Positions 34,899 to 42,700 of a stretch of DNA of 64,000 nt are shown here, piece by piece; the first letter of the stretch is position 1; each line of letters starts with the position of its first letter. A program made the translations under genes and the position numbers. Source of the stretch: JAOPZW01 sp963764585 (GTDB lineage: Bacteria > Actinomycetota > Thermoleophilia > Solirubrobacterales > Solirubrobacteraceae). The notes beneath the pieces are model-generated. The model searched no databases. It saw nothing but the letters and a program-made list of their open reading frames with translations, and was not told the origin of the DNA. The stretch covers positions 558,001 to 622,000 of the forward strand of contig CAVXTB010000006.1 in NCBI GenBank assembly GCA_963764585.1, read 5' to 3'.

Positions 34899-35024
34899 GC
34901 CGAGCACCATCCCAAGCAACCACCCAGCCAACTCCCAGGTTCGGGCAAGGCCGGGCCCACGAGATGGTTCGGTGTTGGCAAAGCGGCCGCAGCGGGAGCG
35001 CGGCGAGGCGCTCCTCGAAGAGGC

Positions 35025-35246
35025 TCACTGCTCGAGCCGCGCCACGAGCTCCTCGAGGCGCAGCTCCTCCAGGCCCTTGCCGACCGCCTCCAGCTCGCCC
35101 GCGCAGAACTCGACGAGGCCGCGGCCCTCGCGGACGAGGTCGAGGGTCTCGCGCAGGCCGGCCTCGCCGGAGTCCAGGCGCTTGATGATCGCCTCCAGGC
35201 GCGCGGTGGCCGCCTCGTAGGACTGCGGCTGCTGGTCGTCAGCCAT
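35025..35246 (-). CDS. xseB: exodeoxyribonuclease VII small subunit
   Basis: A 73-residue protein with the XseB pattern YEAATARLEAIIKRLDSGEAGLRETLDLVREGRGLVEFC, a helical hairpin that binds the large subunit. It degrades single-stranded DNA as part of ExoVII. The ATG lies inside the 3' end of xseA (8-bp overlap). Six residues could be added upstream, but the family start is here. Confidence 0.93.
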   Translation of the reverse strand: MADDQQPQSYEAATARLEAIIKRLDSGEAGLRETLDLVREGRGLVEFCAGELEAVGKGLEELRLEELVARLEQ

Positions 35247-36555
35247 CGTCCTCGATCGTCGCATCCACGGCGGCGTCGGCGAAGAACAGGCGCACCGCGC
35301 GCGCCCGGCGCGCGGCCTCGGCGGTGGTGAGGACGTTGCCCTGGCGGTCGTCGACGACCGCGTAGCCGCGCTCGACGACGCGCTCGGGGTCGTGCGCGGC
35401 CAGCGCCAGCGTGAAGCCGTCCAGCGCGGTGCGCCGCGCCGCGAGCTCGGGGCCCGCGGCCGCCGTCGCGCGCCGCGCGAGCGCGCGGGCGCGGGTCGCG
35501 GTCGCGATGCGCTCGTCGCGAAGGCGCCGGGTGGCGCTGGCCCGCACCTCGCGCAGCTTCTGGTGGAGGCGGGTGCGCTCGCGCGCGACGTGCTCGCCGG
35601 GCGCCCGCGAGAGGTGGGCCAGGTGGCGGGCGCGATCGAGCACCGCGCGCCGCGCGTGGACCGACAGGCGATCGGCGCCGCTGCGCAGCGCCGCGCGCGC
35701 CTCGCCGCAGTGCAGCGGCACAGCGGTCTCGGCGGCGTGCGTCGGGGTCGAGCAGCTCACGGCCGCGACGTCGTCGATCAGCGTGCGATCGGAGTGGTGG
35801 CCGACCGAGGCGATGACCGGCACGCGCAGCAGCGCGACCGTCCGGCACAGCGTCTCGTCGCAGAAGGCGAAGAGGTCGGCCAGCGAGCCGCCGCCGCGGG
35901 CGACGACGACCACCTCGACCTCCTGCACCGCGGCGAGATCCTGCAGCGCGCGGGTGATCGCCGGCGCGGCGTGGCGGTCCTGCACCGGCGCGAAGCCCCA
36001 GACCAGGCGGCCCGCCCAGCCGCGGCGGCGCAGCCCGGCGAGCACGTCGTCGCGGGCCTTGCCGCCCTCGCCGGTCACCACGCCGATGCAGCGCGGCAGG
36101 ACCGGCCGGCGCAGGCGCTTCTGCGGCTCGAACAGGCCCTCGGCGGCGAGCGTCTTGCGCAGCACCTCGAGCTGAGCGAGCAGATCGCCCTCGCCGGCGA
36201 GGCGCAAGCCGCTGACGCCGAACGAGAACGCCGGCGATGCGGTGCGCGAGCCGGGGTAGTAGTCGGGCCCGCCGGCGACCACGACCTGCGCGCCGTCGGA
36301 CAGCGCCCCGGCCGGCAGGCCGAGCTCCTCGAACGCGTCGCGCCACATCGCGCACGGGACCGCGCCCTCGGCGTCGCGCAGCTCGAACCAGACCCGCGCC
36401 CGCCCGGCGCGCAGGCCGAAGACCTCGCCGAACAGCTGCACGCGCGCGCGTTTACGCAGCTCGTCACGGAGCTTCGCCGCGTAGGCGCCCACGGGAAAGG
36501 GCCCGGCGTGCGGGGAACCTGCGATGCCTTCGGGGCGTGCGGGCTGGTCGGCCAA
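35239..36555 (-). CDS. xseA: exodeoxyribonuclease VII large subunit
   Basis: A protein of about 438 residues. The N-terminal OB-fold lies at about 20-110 (VQLFGEVFGLRAGRARVWFELRD). The catalytic domain has VVTGEGGKARDDVLAGLRRR, VVVVARGGGSLADLFAFCDE and VIASVGHHSDRTLIDDVA. A long helical arm and a C-terminal RGYAVV segment follow. The TTG at 36555 is chosen from the protein length; an ATG at 36627 would add 24 non-conserved residues. It overlaps xseB. Confidence 0.93.
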   Translation of the reverse strand: MADQPARPEGIAGSPHAGPFPVGAYAAKLRDELRKRARVQLFGEVFGLRAGRARVWFELRDAEGAVPCAMWRDAFEELGLPAGALSDGAQVVVAGGPDYYPGSRTASPAFSFGVSGLRLAGEGDLLAQLEVLRKTLAAEGLFEPQKRLRRPVLPRCIGVVTGEGGKARDDVLAGLRRRGWAGRLVWGFAPVQDRHAAPAITRALQDLAAVQEVEVVVVARGGGSLADLFAFCDETLCRTVALLRVPVIASVGHHSDRTLIDDVAAVSCSTPTHAAETAVPLHCGEARAALRSGADRLSVHARRAVLDRARHLAHLSRAPGEHVARERTRLHQKLREVRASATRRLRDERIATATRARALARRATAAAGPELAARRTALDGFTLALAAHDPERVVERGYAVVDDRQGNVLTTAEAARRARAVRLFFADAAVDATIEDDG

Positions 36556-36635
36556 CGGACACAACGCTAGCGACCCTCCGAGATGCGTTGAACGGTGGTT
36601 CAGGCCAGACAGGTGGCGGCCGATCACAACAGGCG

Positions 36636-38252
36636 ATGGTTCCAGCGGATCACCGCGTCGACGACGTCGCGCGGCTCACAGGCCTGCTCGAGGTCACCCG
36701 GCTCGTTCGCAGCGAGCAGGAGCTCGAGGCGCTGCTGCCTGCCATCGCCGCGGAGGTCAGCGAGGCGATGGGCTATCGCACCGTCGTCATCTCGGTCTAC
36801 CGCGCGGCGTGGGACGACTTCCGCGTCGAGACCGTGCACGGCTCCGAGGAGGGCCGCCAGACACTGCTCGGCGCGGAGCGCACCTGGGAAGAGTGGGCGC
36901 CGCTCTTCAACCCCACCTTCGAGCGCCACGGCTGCTACTTCCTGCCATGGGACGAGTTCGACTGGTCGGCGGACACCACGCTCTCGTTCATCCCCGACCT
37001 CGAGGTGCTCGACGCGCCCGACGCCTGGCATCCCGAGGACGCGCTCTTCGTCCCCCTGCGTCACAACGACGGCCACCTGCTCGGGATCATGTCCGTCGAC
37101 GAGCCCCTCTCGGGCCGGCGCCCGTCCGACGACGACCTCGCCGTGCTGGCGGCGCTGGCCGCGCACGCCGCCCAGGCGGTGCAGGACGCGCAGGCCACGG
37201 CCGACGCCGCGCGCCATCGCACGGCGCTCGAGCACCTGCTGCGCGTGTCGGCGCGCCTCACCGAGACGCTCTCGATCGACGCGATCATGCAGGAGGTCTG
37301 CGACGGCATCCGCGCGGCGCTGGGCTTCCACAACGTCTCGGTCGAGCTCATCGACCGCGACGCCGCGCGGGCGGTGCCGCGCGCGGTGGTGGGGTGGACG
37401 CTCGAGGAGGTGCAGGCGGCGCAGAGCGCGGAGGTCGCGCTCCTGCGGCGCCTGCTCGATCCGCGGTTCGACGTCGAGGGCTGCTTCCTGGTGCCGGGCG
37501 ACGAGGCTCGCGCGCGCCTGGAGATCGACCGTCCCGCCTTCGAGTCGGCGCGAAACGGCCGCGGCGCGCACGCCTGGAACCACCACTGGCTCGTCATCCC
37601 GCTGCACGACCGCGGCGGCGAGCTTGTCGGCGTCATCTGGGCCGACGAGCCCGAGGACCGGCTGCTGCCCGCGACCGAGCGCCTGCAGGCGCTGCGCATG
37701 TTCGCCAACCAGGCGGCGACCGCCGTGGCCTCGGTGGCGGCCTTCGAGGAGATGGAGTTCCTCGCCAACCACGACCCGCTGACGCGCGTGGGCAACCGCC
37801 GCGCCTTCACGCGCAGGCTCGCCGAGGAGGTCCACCGCGCGGCGCGATACGGGCAGCGCTTCGCGCTCGTGGTCCTCGACGTCGACGGCTTCAAGGGCCT
37901 CAACGACCGCCACGGCCATCTCGCGGGCGACGTCGCCCTGGAGGCGATCGGCGAGGTGCTGCGCACGACGCTGCGCCGCTCGGACTGCGCGTTTCGCCTC
38001 GGCGGCGACGAGTTCGCGCTGATCCTCGAGGAGGCCGGCGTGGCCGAGGCGACCCACGTGGTCGAGCGCATCGGCGAGGGCATCGCCGCCGTCGACGCCG
38101 GTGAGGACCACCACCTGTGCGCTTCCTTCGGCGTGGCGATCGGCGACGGGACGCCCGACCCCGAGGCGCTCCTGCGCGCGGCCGACGCCGCGATGTACGA
38201 GGCCAAGCGCGCCGGTGAAGGCGTGCGCTTCGCCTCGCTCTCGACGGGTTGA
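36636..38252 (+). CDS. GAF-GAF-GGDEF diguanylate cyclase
   Basis: A 538-residue cytoplasmic protein. Two GAF-like domains (about 12-195 and 200-370) precede a GGDEF domain (about 378-535) with NHDPLTRVGNRRAF, the active-site RLGGDEFALIL and an I-site RRSD five residues before GGDEF. It should make cyclic di-GMP with product inhibition. No EAL domain. The start at ATG 36636 removes an upstream stretch that overlaps xseA on the other strand. Confidence 0.9.
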   Translation: MVPADHRVDDVARLTGLLEVTRLVRSEQELEALLPAIAAEVSEAMGYRTVVISVYRAAWDDFRVETVHGSEEGRQTLLGAERTWEEWAPLFNPTFERHGCYFLPWDEFDWSADTTLSFIPDLEVLDAPDAWHPEDALFVPLRHNDGHLLGIMSVDEPLSGRRPSDDDLAVLAALAAHAAQAVQDAQATADAARHRTALEHLLRVSARLTETLSIDAIMQEVCDGIRAALGFHNVSVELIDRDAARAVPRAVVGWTLEEVQAAQSAEVALLRRLLDPRFDVEGCFLVPGDEARARLEIDRPAFESARNGRGAHAWNHHWLVIPLHDRGGELVGVIWADEPEDRLLPATERLQALRMFANQAATAVASVAAFEEMEFLANHDPLTRVGNRRAFTRRLAEEVHRAARYGQRFALVVLDVDGFKGLNDRHGHLAGDVALEAIGEVLRTTLRRSDCAFRLGGDEFALILEEAGVAEATHVVERIGEGIAAVDAGEDHHLCASFGVAIGDGTPDPEALLRAADAAMYEAKRAGEGVRFASLSTG

Positions 38253-38278
38253 CAGGGTGTTAGGGTCCGCGGCCTGCC

Positions 38279-39415
38279 GTGGACCTGACGCTGTCCCCCT
38301 CCGAAGAGGCCTTCCGCGACGAGCTCCGCGCGTGGCTGAAGGACAACCATCCCGGCCGCGAGCCCGAGGGCGACATGGCGGGCTTCGAGTTCCGCCGCGC
38401 GTGGCAGCGCCAGCTCCACGACGCCGGCTGGGCGGGCGTGTCGTGGCCGCAGGAGTACGGCGGGCGCGGCGCGACGCTCGTCGAGCAGGCGATCTACAAC
38501 GAGGAGTTCGTCCGCGCCCAGGCGCCGAGCACCGCCAACGTGCTCGGCCTGGCGATGGGCGGCCCGACGGTGATCGCCCACGGCAGCGAGGAGCAGAAGC
38601 GCCGCTACCTGGAGCCGATCCTGTCGGCCGAGGAGATCTGGTGCCAGGGCTTCTCGGAGCCGGGCTCGGGCTCGGACCTCGCGTCGGTCAAGACGCGCGG
38701 CGTCCGCGACGGCGACGACTGGGTCGTGACCGGCCAGAAGGTGTGGACGACGCTGGCCCACCACGCCAAGTGGTGCATGCTCGTGGCGCGCACCGATCCC
38801 GACGCGCCCAAGCACCAGGGCCTGAGCTACTTCCTGATGGACATGGAGCAGGACGCGGTGCAGGTGCGCCCGCTGCGCCAGATCACTGGCGAGGCCGAGT
38901 TCAACGAGCTGTTCATCGAGGAGGCGCGCATCCCCGACGACAACATCGTCGGCGGGGAGGGCAACGGCTGGGCGGTCGCGATCACGACGCTCATGCACGA
39001 GCGCGCCACGCTGGCCTTCGGGCTGCAGATCGCGGTCAAGCTCGCGCTGCGCGAGCTGATCGACGAGACCCGCGAGAGCGGCGCCGCCGCCGACCCGCAG
39101 GTCCGCGACCGCCTCGCTCAGCTCTACATCGAGGCCGAGGTGCTGCGCCTGAACGCCTACCGCGGGCTGACCGCGATCATGCGCGACGGCGTGCCGGGGC
39201 CCGAGGGCTCGCTGGGCAAGTGGCAGTGGGCCGAGGTCAACCAGGCGCTCACCGAGCTGGCCATGGACCTGCGCGGCCCGCGCGCGGTGCTCTACGACGA
39301 GACCTGGACCTTCCGCTTCCTGCGCGCCCGCGCCAACTCGATCGAGGGCGGCACGACCGAGATCCTCAAGAACATCGTCGCCGAGCGCGTGCTCGGGCTC
39401 CCGCGCATGCGCTGA
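38279..39415 (+). CDS. acyl-CoA dehydrogenase, FadE26-like subunit
   Basis: A 378-residue flavoprotein of the acyl-CoA dehydrogenase family. Flavin and substrate blocks are visible: WCQGFSEPGSGSDLASVKTRG, WVVTGQKVWTTLAHHA, and the C-terminal SIEGGTTEILKNIVAERVLGL. It starts with GTG 12 nt after TAGGGT (38261-38266). The next gene is a shorter paralog in a TGATG overlap. Such pairs form alpha2beta2 heterotetramers in steroid or branched-acyl degradation of actinobacteria. The substrate here is unknown. Confidence 0.9.
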   Translation: MDLTLSPSEEAFRDELRAWLKDNHPGREPEGDMAGFEFRRAWQRQLHDAGWAGVSWPQEYGGRGATLVEQAIYNEEFVRAQAPSTANVLGLAMGGPTVIAHGSEEQKRRYLEPILSAEEIWCQGFSEPGSGSDLASVKTRGVRDGDDWVVTGQKVWTTLAHHAKWCMLVARTDPDAPKHQGLSYFLMDMEQDAVQVRPLRQITGEAEFNELFIEEARIPDDNIVGGEGNGWAVAITTLMHERATLAFGLQIAVKLALRELIDETRESGAAADPQVRDRLAQLYIEAEVLRLNAYRGLTAIMRDGVPGPEGSLGKWQWAEVNQALTELAMDLRGPRAVLYDETWTFRFLRARANSIEGGTTEILKNIVAERVLGLPRMR

Positions 39416-40419
39416 TGAACTTCGAGCTGACCGACGACCAGCGCGCGATCCAGCGCACCGCCCGCGACTTCCTCGCGGGCGCCTACAAGCCCGAGGAGGT
39501 GCGGCGGCTGGCCTACGAGACGCCGCGGGGCTTCGAGGACGAGGGCTGGGCGCGGATCTGCGAGCTCGGCTGGCCGGCGCTGCTCGTGGCCGAGGAGCAC
39601 GGCGGGCTGGGCCTGGGGGTCGTCGAGCTGGCGGTCGTCCAGGAGGAGCTCGGCGCCGCGCTGGCGCCCTCGCCGTTCCTGTCGACGGTCGCCGCCGCCG
39701 CGCTGATCGGCGAGGCGGGCAACGACGAGCAGCGCGCGCGCTGGCTGCCGGCGCTCGCGGCGGGCGAGGCGCGCGGCGCCGTGGCCACGCTGCCCGAGGA
39801 CGGCGGCTGGACCGCCGTGCCCGACGCCGACGGCGCCGACGTCGTCGTCGTGCGCGACGGCGACGGCTGGGCGCTGGCCGAGGGCGTGAGCGCCGAGCCC
39901 GTCGAGGCGCTCGACCCGACGCGGCGGCTGTGGCGCATCACGGCTGCCGGCGAGCCCGAGCAGCTGCCCGGCCGCGCTGCGGACGCCTCGCGCGACGCGA
40001 TCGCGGTCGCCCTGGCCGCCGAGTCGGTCGGCGTCGCGCGGCGCGCGATGGACATGGCCGTCGAGTACGCCAAGGAGCGCGAGCAGTTCGGGCGCCCGAT
40101 CGGCGCCTACCAGGCCGTCTCGCACGCCTGCGCGCAGATGCTGCTCGAGGTCGAGGGCGCGCGCTCGACCGTCCTGTACGCCGCGTGGGCGCTGGACCAC
40201 GAGCCCGAGACCGGCCCGCTGGCGGCGGCGATGGCCAAGGCGTACGCCTCCGACGCCGGCTGGCGCGTGCCCGCCGCGTCGCTGCAGGTCCACGGCGGCA
40301 TCGGCTTCACCTGGGAGCACGACCTGCACCTGTGGCTCAAGCGCGGCAAGGCCAACGCCTACCTGTGGGGCGACGCGCGCGAGCACCGCGCGCGGGTGGC
40401 CGACCTGATCGGGCTCTAG
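39415..40419 (+). CDS. acyl-CoA dehydrogenase, FadE27-like partner subunit
   Basis: A 334-residue member with the family N-terminus (MNFELTDDQRAIQRTARDFLAG) and C-terminal helices (EREQFGRPIGAYQAVSHACAQM, QVHGGIGFTWEHDLHLWLKRG). The middle beta domain is degenerate: the FSEPGSGSD block of the partner is missing, and GAVATLPEDGGWTAVPDADG stands there. This is what the non-equivalent subunit of heteromeric dehydrogenases shows. Coupled to the larger subunit by TGATG. Confidence 0.88.
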   Translation: MNFELTDDQRAIQRTARDFLAGAYKPEEVRRLAYETPRGFEDEGWARICELGWPALLVAEEHGGLGLGVVELAVVQEELGAALAPSPFLSTVAAAALIGEAGNDEQRARWLPALAAGEARGAVATLPEDGGWTAVPDADGADVVVVRDGDGWALAEGVSAEPVEALDPTRRLWRITAAGEPEQLPGRAADASRDAIAVALAAESVGVARRAMDMAVEYAKEREQFGRPIGAYQAVSHACAQMLLEVEGARSTVLYAAWALDHEPETGPLAAAMAKAYASDAGWRVPAASLQVHGGIGFTWEHDLHLWLKRGKANAYLWGDAREHRARVADLIGL

Positions 40420-40432
40420 ACGAACGGCGGTA

Positions 40433-40447
40433 GCGGCCGCGGGCCGC
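40433..40447 (+). terminator. short GC hairpin after the acyl-CoA dehydrogenase pair
   Basis: The sequence GCGGCC-GCG-GGCCGC forms a 6-bp stem 14 bp after the stop. There is no U-tract. A weak terminator candidate only. Confidence 0.3.
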
Positions 40448-40468
40448 GCGCGCCACGCTGCGCACGCC

Positions 40469-41368
40469 ATGAGAGGCATCCTGGCGGGCATGGTCGCCTG
40501 TCTGATCGCCGCCGCGCCGGCGGGCGCGACGCTGCAGGCGAGCATCGACGCGAGCGGGCTGACGCTCACCGACGTCGCCGGCACGGCCGACCAGCTCGTC
40601 CTGCAGCCCAACGGCAACGGCCTGTTCGTCAAGGTCGGCGACAAGGCCAACAGCCTCGCGCCGGTCTGCGGGCTGATCAGCCAGCGCCTGCACGGCTTCG
40701 ACTGCACGCCGCTGCCCGCGGTCGTCCACGTCGCCGCGGGCGCCGGCAACGACGAGATCGACGCCTCGCGCATCTCGACGCCGGTGCAGGCCGATCTCGG
40801 GCCGGGGTCGGACATCCTTATCGGCGGTGCCGGCAACGACGCGGTCGCGTCCCTGGCCGACGGCGTGCGCGACGTGGTCGACTGCGGCGGCGGCCAGGAC
40901 ACGGTCGCGGGCGTCGCCGACCCCAACGACGACATCGCCGCCGACTGCGAGTCGGCCCAGCGCAGCTTCGCCGGGAGCATGCTGCCCAAGGCGGTGACCG
41001 TGGCGGCGCCGTCGACGGTCACGCTGCCGATCGGGCGCGCGAACGTGCCGCTGCGCTTCGTCGCCACGCTCACGACCGCGCCGCCCAAGCACGGCAAGCA
41101 GAAGCCGCGCACGCTCACGCACGCGAGCCTGCCGGCGACGACCGGGCCGGTGACGCTCGTCTTCAAGCTGCCGAAGGTCAGCAAGGGCCTCCTCAGCCGG
41201 CGCCCGAGCATCCGCGTGCAGGCCAACGTCACCGCGATCGCGGCCGACGGCAGGCGCTACCCGCTGAGCCTGCACGCGCAGGCGCCGGGCGCTCACCCGC
41301 AGCTCACGACGCTTTTCGACAACCAGTTCGGGCTGAAGATCCCGGCGAAGCTGCGCCACCCGCGATGA
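40469..41368 (+). CDS. secreted RTX-like repeat protein
   Basis: A 299-residue protein with a signal peptide (GILAGMVACLIAAAPAGA). In the middle are two or three hemolysin-type calcium-binding nonapeptide-like units (GAGNDEIDAS; GPGSDILIGGAGNDAVA; CGGGQDTV). The C-terminal 130 residues form a beta-rich domain with basic segments. Extracellular calcium-dependent folding is inferred. There are no type I export genes nearby, so the Sec route is likely. Function unknown. Confidence 0.72.
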   Translation: MRGILAGMVACLIAAAPAGATLQASIDASGLTLTDVAGTADQLVLQPNGNGLFVKVGDKANSLAPVCGLISQRLHGFDCTPLPAVVHVAAGAGNDEIDASRISTPVQADLGPGSDILIGGAGNDAVASLADGVRDVVDCGGGQDTVAGVADPNDDIAADCESAQRSFAGSMLPKAVTVAAPSTVTLPIGRANVPLRFVATLTTAPPKHGKQKPRTLTHASLPATTGPVTLVFKLPKVSKGLLSRRPSIRVQANVTAIAADGRRYPLSLHAQAPGAHPQLTTLFDNQFGLKIPAKLRHPR

Positions 41369-41401
41369 GTTTCGCCGCCGCCGGCGGTCTTGGTGTTCGA
41401 G

Positions 41402-42658
41402 ATGAGCGAGAGCACCGAGATCACCACGGCGGCCCGGCGCCTTCGGCGCACCATCCGCGGCGACCTGCGCCGGCTCGACGAGCGGATCGTCGTCGGCGCC
41501 TCGACGGCGGCCGACGTCCGCAGCGCGGTCCTCGTCGCGCGCCAGCACGACCTGCCGATCACCGTCGAGGCGACCGGCCACGGCACGCACCTCTCGCTCG
41601 ACCGCGGGATCGTCGTCGACACCGCCGCGCTCGCGCCGGTCCTCGTCGACCCCGACCGACGCATCGCCCGCGTCGGCCCGGGCGCGCGCTGGGGCGCGGT
41701 CATCGACGCGGCCGCGCCGTTCGGTTTGGCCCCGTTGGCCGGCTCGTCGCGAACGGTCGGCGTGACCGGCTACACGCTCGGCGGCGGCGTCGGGTGGCTC
41801 GCGCGCAAGCACGGCTTCGCCGCCGACAGCCTCGTGCGCGCGGAGGTCGTGACCGCCGAGGGCGCAATCGTGACCGCGAGCGCCCACGAGCACGCCGACC
41901 TCTTCTGGGCCCTGCGCGGCGGCGGCGGCAACTTCGGCATCGCGACCGCGTTGGAGGTGCGCCTGCACCCGGTCGCCCGCGTCTACGCCGGCACGGCGTT
42001 CTTCGCGATCGACCGCGCGGCCGAGACGCTCGCGCACTACCGCGACTGGATCGCGCGGGCGCCCGACGAGCTGAGCACTGCGATCCTCCTGACCCAGCTG
42101 CCCGACGGTCGGCGCGCGCTCGCGATCCGCGCGATGTACCTCGGCCACGCGGCGCAGGCCGAGCGCCTGCTCGCGCCGCTGCGCGAGGTCGCCGGCCCGG
42201 CGCTGGTCGACCAGCTGCGGCCGACGACGTTCGCGGCCGCCGCGATGGGCGGCACCGCGCCCGTCCACCTCGACCTGTTCCGCGACCTGCCCGACGCGGT
42301 CATCGAGACGCTCGTGGGCGTCGAGGACGCGACGGTGGAGGTCCGCCACTGGGGCGGCGCCATGGCGCGGCCGGCGGCGGGCGCCGGTCCGGTGGGCCAT
42401 CGCGACGTGCCGCTGTCGGTGATCGTCGACGAGGAGCTCCCGGATGTCGCCGCGGCGCTCGCGCCGCACGCGACCGGCGGCTCGTTCCTGAACTTCCTGC
42501 GCGACACGTCGCAGACGCGGCGGGCCTACACGGCGGCCGACTACGCCGCGCTGCGCGCGGTCAAGGCCGGCTATGACCCCGACAACGTCTTCGGCCTGAA
42601 CCACAACATCGCGCCGGCCGTGGCGATGGCCGAGCAGCGCGTGACACGCGCCGGCTGA
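41402..42658 (+). CDS. FAD-linked oxidase (PCMH/BBE family)
   Basis: A 418-residue flavin oxidoreductase. The FAD-binding PCMH domain (about 25-195) has VGASTAADVRSAVLVAR, EATGHGTHLSL with the likely flavin-linked His, and GVTGYTLGGGVGWLARKHGF. The C-terminal BBE motif is YDPDNVFGLNHNI. The family oxidises sugars, alkaloids or phenolics with O2. The ATG at 41402 is preferred; TTG at 41390 and GTG at 41393 would extend it by four and three residues. No signal peptide. Confidence 0.9.
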   Translation: MSESTEITTAARRLRRTIRGDLRRLDERIVVGASTAADVRSAVLVARQHDLPITVEATGHGTHLSLDRGIVVDTAALAPVLVDPDRRIARVGPGARWGAVIDAAAPFGLAPLAGSSRTVGVTGYTLGGGVGWLARKHGFAADSLVRAEVVTAEGAIVTASAHEHADLFWALRGGGGNFGIATALEVRLHPVARVYAGTAFFAIDRAAETLAHYRDWIARAPDELSTAILLTQLPDGRRALAIRAMYLGHAAQAERLLAPLREVAGPALVDQLRPTTFAAAAMGGTAPVHLDLFRDLPDAVIETLVGVEDATVEVRHWGGAMARPAAGAGPVGHRDVPLSVIVDEELPDVAAALAPHATGGSFLNFLRDTSQTRRAYTAADYAALRAVKAGYDPDNVFGLNHNIAPAVAMAEQRVTRAG

Positions 42659-42700
42659 GGCGGGGTTGAACCGGCCGGCCGCGGGCGCGAGGATCGGCGC

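Noticed and set aside
37061..38998. 645-codon minus-strand open frame
   Set aside because: Antisense shadow of the GGDEF protein and the acyl-CoA dehydrogenase.
40469..41368. RTX toxin
   Set aside because: Only two or three calcium-repeat-like units, a Sec signal peptide and no type I secretion genes; better described as a secreted repeat protein.
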